Below are positions 6,970 to 9,100 of a DNA stretch of 9,100 nt, piece by piece. This DNA is from Actinomycetes bacterium (lineage in GTDB: Bacteria > Actinomycetota > Actinomycetes > Mycobacteriales > Micromonosporaceae): NCBI GenBank assembly GCA_023402505.1, contig JAEYGD010000157.1:1-9100 (forward strand). Direction: 5' to 3'. How positions within the stretch are numbered: the first letter of the stretch is position 1; each line of letters starts with the position of its first letter. The notes under the pieces were generated by a model. It did no database searches. It saw only the letters and a list, made by a program, of their open reading frames with translations, and was not told where the DNA came from. The position numbers and the translations under genes are program-made.

Positions 6970-8316
6970 TCACTTCGGCCAGCTGCCCTCGATGCCCTGG
7001 AGCACCGTCGCCGTGTCCTTGCCGTTGATCCAGTCGACCATGCCCTTCCAGAAGGTTCCGGCGCCGACGGCCGCCGGCATCAGGTCGGAACCGTCGAAGC
7101 GGAACACGGTGCTCTTGTCCTGGAGGATCTGGACGGAGAGCTTGTCGATCGGGTTGGCCACGTTGGCCAGGTCGAGCTTGTTGTTCGCCGACACCCAGTC
7201 GCCGATCTTGGCGCGGCTGTTGGCGTACTCGCCGGAGGCGAGGTAGGTCTGCACCGCCTGCACCTCGGGCCGGTCGTTGAAGGCCGAGACGAACTCGCCG
7301 CCGCCGAGCACCGGCTTGCCCTTCGCCGGGTCGATGGCCGGGAAGTAGAACGCGAAGACGTCGCCGTCCTCGGCCACCTTGGTGCCCTTCGGCCACTGGT
7401 TGGCGTAGAAGGAGGCCTGGCGGTGCAGCGCGCACTTGCCCTGGATGATCGGCAGGCCGGCCTCCTGGAAGGAGGTGGTGGCGATGCTCTTCACGCCGCC
7501 GAAGCCGCCGTTGACGTACTTCTCGTTCTTGAGGATGGTGCCGGCGCGGTCGAGCGCCTCGGCGACCTTCGGGTCGTTGAACGGGATGCCGTGGGTGGTC
7601 CACTGGTCGTAGACCTCGGGGGTCTGCGTCCGCAGCATCAGGTCCTCGATCCAGTCGGTGGCCGGCCAACCGGTGGCGTCACCGGACTCGATGCCGGCGC
7701 ACCACGGCTTGACACCGCTGGCCGCGATCGTGTCGCTGAGCTTGATCAGGTCGTCCCAGGACTCCGGCGCCTTCCAGCCCTTCTCCTGGAACATCTTGGG
7801 CGAGTACCAGACGAAGGACTTCACGTTCGAACCGAGCGGGGCGCCGTAGAAGGTGCCGTTGACGGTGCTGTACTTCAGCCAGTCGGCGGGGTAGTTGGCC
7901 TCGGCCATCGCCTTGGTGTCGGCGCCGGCCGCCTTCAGCTTGCCGGCGTCGGCGAAGCGCTTGAGCAGACCCGGCTGCGGGATGAACGCGAGGTCGGGGG
8001 CGTTGCCGCCGTCGACGCGGACACCGAGCTGGGCCTCGAACTCACCGCTGCCCTCGTGGTCGATCTCGATGCCGGTGCACTTCGAGAACTCCTCCCACGA
8101 CTGCTCCAGGCGGTCGGCCTCGATGTCGCGGATGGACGAGTAGATCGACACCTTCTTGCCGTCGTGGCCCTGGTACTTCTCGTACGCGGCGCACTCGGCG
8201 GATCCGGCGTTGTCGTTGCTGTCGTTGCTGCCGGTGCCGCAGGCGGTGGCGCTGAGCGCCAGGCCGAGCACGCCGGCGATCACGAGGGCCTGGCGTGGTC
8301 TGGCAAAGACCGCCAT
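6970..8316 (-). CDS. Extracellular sugar-binding lipoprotein of ABC importer
   Basis: Solute-binding protein (family 1 type), 448 residues, anchored to the outer face of the membrane, which captures the sugar and delivers it to the two permeases. The N terminus has basic residues, a hydrophobic stretch (10-21) and a lipobox-like LSATAC with Cys26 as the lipidation site. A short Ser/Asn/Asp/Gly linker (about 28-39) follows before the folded domain, which opens at KKVSIYSS. ATG 8316 was chosen because GGAGG lies 5 nt upstream and the signal peptide starts directly after it. An in-frame ATG at 8403 lies inside the operator and would put 29 non-signal residues in front. It is the first gene of the operon and is AglE/MalE-like by neighbours: two permeases, LacI and a GH13 glucosidase point to an alpha-glucoside. 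The exact ligand is not readable from sequence. Confidence 0.92.
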   Translation of the reverse strand: MAVFARPRQALVIAGVLGLALSATACGTGSNDSNDNAGSAECAAYEKYQGHDGKKVSIYSSIRDIEADRLEQSWEEFSKCTGIEIDHEGSGEFEAQLGVRVDGGNAPDLAFIPQPGLLKRFADAGKLKAAGADTKAMAEANYPADWLKYSTVNGTFYGAPLGSNVKSFVWYSPKMFQEKGWKAPESWDDLIKLSDTIAASGVKPWCAGIESGDATGWPATDWIEDLMLRTQTPEVYDQWTTHGIPFNDPKVAEALDRAGTILKNEKYVNGGFGGVKSIATTSFQEAGLPIIQGKCALHRQASFYANQWPKGTKVAEDGDVFAFYFPAIDPAKGKPVLGGGEFVSAFNDRPEVQAVQTYLASGEYANSRAKIGDWVSANNKLDLANVANPIDKLSVQILQDKSTVFRFDGSDLMPAAVGAGTFWKGMVDWINGKDTATVLQGIEGSWPK

Positions 8317-8333
8317 GCCGTCCTCCTTCCTTG

Positions 8334-8369
8334 CCGGCGCGGGCCCGGTTAGGCAAGACCTGGCGCCGG
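8334..8369 (-). promoter_or_regulatory. Leader hairpin ahead of binding-protein gene
   Basis: A perfect 7-bp inverted repeat (8334-8340 against 8363-8369) encloses 22 nt that can form a small AGG/CCT inner stem. It would sit in the untranslated leader just upstream of the GGAGG ribosome site, leaving that site free. It could stabilise the leader or keep the site open. I see no match to a known riboswitch, and a chance origin is possible in such GC-rich DNA. Confidence 0.3.
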
Positions 8370-8387
8370 TCCGATGGGCGTGACCAC

Positions 8388-8403
8388 ATGTAAGCGCTTG
8401 CAT
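8388..8403. promoter_or_regulatory. LacI-family operator
   Basis: The 16-bp sequence ATGTAAGCGCTTGCAT is a palindrome with a single mismatched pair around a central CG. It contains the AAGCGCTT core typical of LacI/GalR-family operators, including those upstream of actinobacterial sugar ABC operons. It lies 71 nt ahead of the binding-protein start and is the only such full palindrome I find in the window. The likely ligand is the repressor encoded at 3786-4829, though a LacI protein encoded elsewhere cannot be excluded. Confidence 0.85.
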
Positions 8404-8416
8404 CCGATGCGGTCCA
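8388..8416 (-). promoter_or_regulatory. Candidate promoter overlapping the operator
   Basis: On the minus strand TGGACC (8416-8411) and TTACAT (8393-8388) are separated by 17 nt and could act as -35 and -10 boxes, matching the sigma-70 consensus at four and three of six positions. If so, the operator covers the -10 box, and bound repressor would block RNA polymerase. Both boxes are weak matches, so this is tentative. Confidence 0.35.
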
Positions 8417-8456
8417 CCCCTGGGACGGACACGAACGAGTAACAGTCCAGAAATCT

Positions 8457-8515
8457 GGCCGCCGTGCCGGCAGGCTCGGGCTGTTCGGCCGCCGTGCCGG
8501 CGTGCTCAGCTGTTC
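8457..8515. repeat. Two-copy near-tandem 30-nt repeat at 3' end of tspO
   Basis: The unit at 8457-8486 and the next at 8487-8515 (29 nt) share an identical 15-nt head, GGCCGCCGTGCCGGC, and a similar tail ending CTGTTC. A third partial copy may begin inside the gene. Each head holds a small hairpin GCCG-TGC-CGGC; the gene-proximal one extends to 5 bp (8490-8502) and begins 4 nt after the tspO stop. The second unit overlaps the last codons and stop of tspO. It may be a duplicated weak terminator or simply slippage. Confidence 0.6.
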
Positions 8516-9000
8516 AGCCGCCAGATGGCGAAGTTGAGGGCGGCCGCGTAGGTGACCCAGGCCCAGTAGGGGAGCAGCAGCGCCGTGGCGAGCACGGACA
8601 CCCGCCGGAAGAGCAGGACGGTCACCCCGATCGTCAGCCACAGCAGGACGATGTCGGCGAACGCCAGGCCGTACCGGCCGGCACCGAAGAACAGCGGGGT
8701 CCACACCGCGTTGAGTACGAGCTGCGCGATCCACGCCCAGACGGCCGGCCCGAGGCCGGCCCGCCGCCAGACCAGCCAGCCGGCGATCGCGACGAGCACG
8801 TAGAGCACCGTCCAGACCGGGCCGAACAGCCACGACGGGGGAGCCCACGAGGGCTGCTCCAGGCCCTGGTACTCGGCGCCGGTGCCGCGTACGCCCAGCC
8901 CGCCGATCGCGGCCGCGACGAAGACGGCCGCGCCGAAGCCGAGCAGGACCAGCCACTGCTTGGCACCGCCCGCCCGGCGGGTGCTCCGGGAAATCTCCAT
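8506..9000 (-). CDS. tspO: TspO/MBR-family membrane protein
   Basis: Integral membrane protein of 164 residues in the TspO / peripheral benzodiazepine receptor family, which bind tetrapyrroles and related ligands and are linked to stress and porphyrin handling. Five helices are expected. Family marks are the loop PSWAPPSWLFGPVWTVLY (50-67), LNAVWTPLFFG (96-106) with the conserved Asn and Trp, and the last helix PYWAWVTYAAALNFAIWRLN (144-163), which corresponds to the cholesterol-binding segment in animal homologues. The length is normal for bacteria. ATG 9000 is the only usable start: the frame has a TGA seven codons upstream. The nearest purine-rich site, GGGGAG, is 11 nt away, so initiation may be weak or regulated. 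It is transcribed towards the sugar operon but probably separate, given the operator-promoter region between them. A metabolic link to the operon is not apparent. Confidence 0.93.
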   Translation of the reverse strand: MEISRSTRRAGGAKQWLVLLGFGAAVFVAAAIGGLGVRGTGAEYQGLEQPSWAPPSWLFGPVWTVLYVLVAIAGWLVWRRAGLGPAVWAWIAQLVLNAVWTPLFFGAGRYGLAFADIVLLWLTIGVTVLLFRRVSVLATALLLPYWAWVTYAAALNFAIWRLNS

Positions 9001-9004
9001 GGTC

Positions 9005-9014
9005 GAGATATCTC
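9005..9014. promoter_or_regulatory. 10-bp perfect palindrome upstream of tspO
   Basis: GAGATATCTC is a perfect palindrome and a rare AT-containing patch in this DNA, 4 nt upstream of the tspO ATG. It sits between the start codon and the GGGGAG purine tract. It could be an operator or part of a core promoter, but no -35/-10 pair is convincing. It is short enough to be chance. Confidence 0.3.
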
Positions 9015-9100
9015 CCCGTCAGCCCGGCACTGAAACCTGGCGACGGCACGAACGGCGCCGGGGTCGTCGCGTCCGGATGCTCCTGTCGGGAGGACGGAGC
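9015..9100. other. Upstream region of tspO, no gene seen
   Basis: I find no supported coding sequence here. A plus-strand GGGAGGA at 9088-9094 resembles a ribosome binding site and might precede a gene starting just past the window, in which case this would be a divergent promoter region. The last 22 bases also form a weak inverted repeat (GCTCC with GGAGC). Neither can be confirmed from this window. Confidence 0.3.

Noticed and set aside
7955..7962. A second AAGCGCTT operator core inside the binding-protein gene
   Set aside because: Only the 8-bp core matches; the flanking TG and CA positions fail, and it encodes ordinary Lys-Arg-Phe codons.
8211..8232. Short repeat GTCGTTGCT as a possible regulatory repeat
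   Set aside because: It is explained as coding sequence for the Ser-Asn-Asp linker after the lipoprotein cysteine.
8401..8403. ATG as an upstream start for the binding-protein gene
   Set aside because: It lies within the operator, lacks a ribosome site and would put 29 polar residues before the signal peptide; ATG 8316 has a strong GGAGG.
8042..9049. Minus-strand frame of 335 codons running through tspO, the operator and the start of the binding-protein gene
   Set aside because: It crosses two real genes in another frame and has no domain; tspO and the lipoprotein signal peptide are in different frames and convincing.

Overview
The window is high-GC DNA (roughly 70% by eye) with GTG and CTG starts, GC-saturated third codon positions and U-tail-free hairpins after stop codons. 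This points to an actinomycete. Gene content and codon style would suit a Micromonosporaceae member such as Micromonospora, but that placement is inference from appearance, not a search. There are eight protein-coding genes, no RNA genes, no insertion sequences and no CRISPR. I found no stretch over 300 bases without a gene.

Left part, plus strand (1-2052): the 3' end of a xylulokinase gene (xylB), then a 12-helix MFS transporter with Spinster-like features, ending in a perfect 12-bp hairpin. The hairpin lies between two convergent genes and probably serves as a two-way terminator.

Middle part, minus strand (8416 down to 2059): a complete alpha-glucoside uptake and use locus. In transcription order it has a promoter region with a LacI-type operator, a lipoprotein solute-binding protein, two inner-membrane permeases (MalF-like and MalG-like), a LacI/GalR repressor and a cytoplasmic GH13 alpha-glucosidase. 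The binding protein captures an alpha-linked gluco-oligosaccharide, the permeases import it, the glucosidase cuts it to glucose, and the repressor probably senses the sugar and controls the operon that includes its own gene. No ATPase gene is present, as is usual for actinobacterial systems that share an MsiK-type ATPase encoded elsewhere. Two strong hairpins divide the operon into malE-like | two permeases | repressor plus glucosidase.

Right part, minus strand (8506-9000): a TspO/MBR-family membrane protein gene. It has a near-tandem 30-nt repeat at its 3' end and a 10-bp perfect palindrome just upstream of its start codon.

The most useful second-look points are the glucosidase's apparent CTG start, the two intercistronic hairpins, the operator and the tspO-flanking repeats. 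The window looks like ordinary carbohydrate metabolism. I do not see an undescribed system in it.
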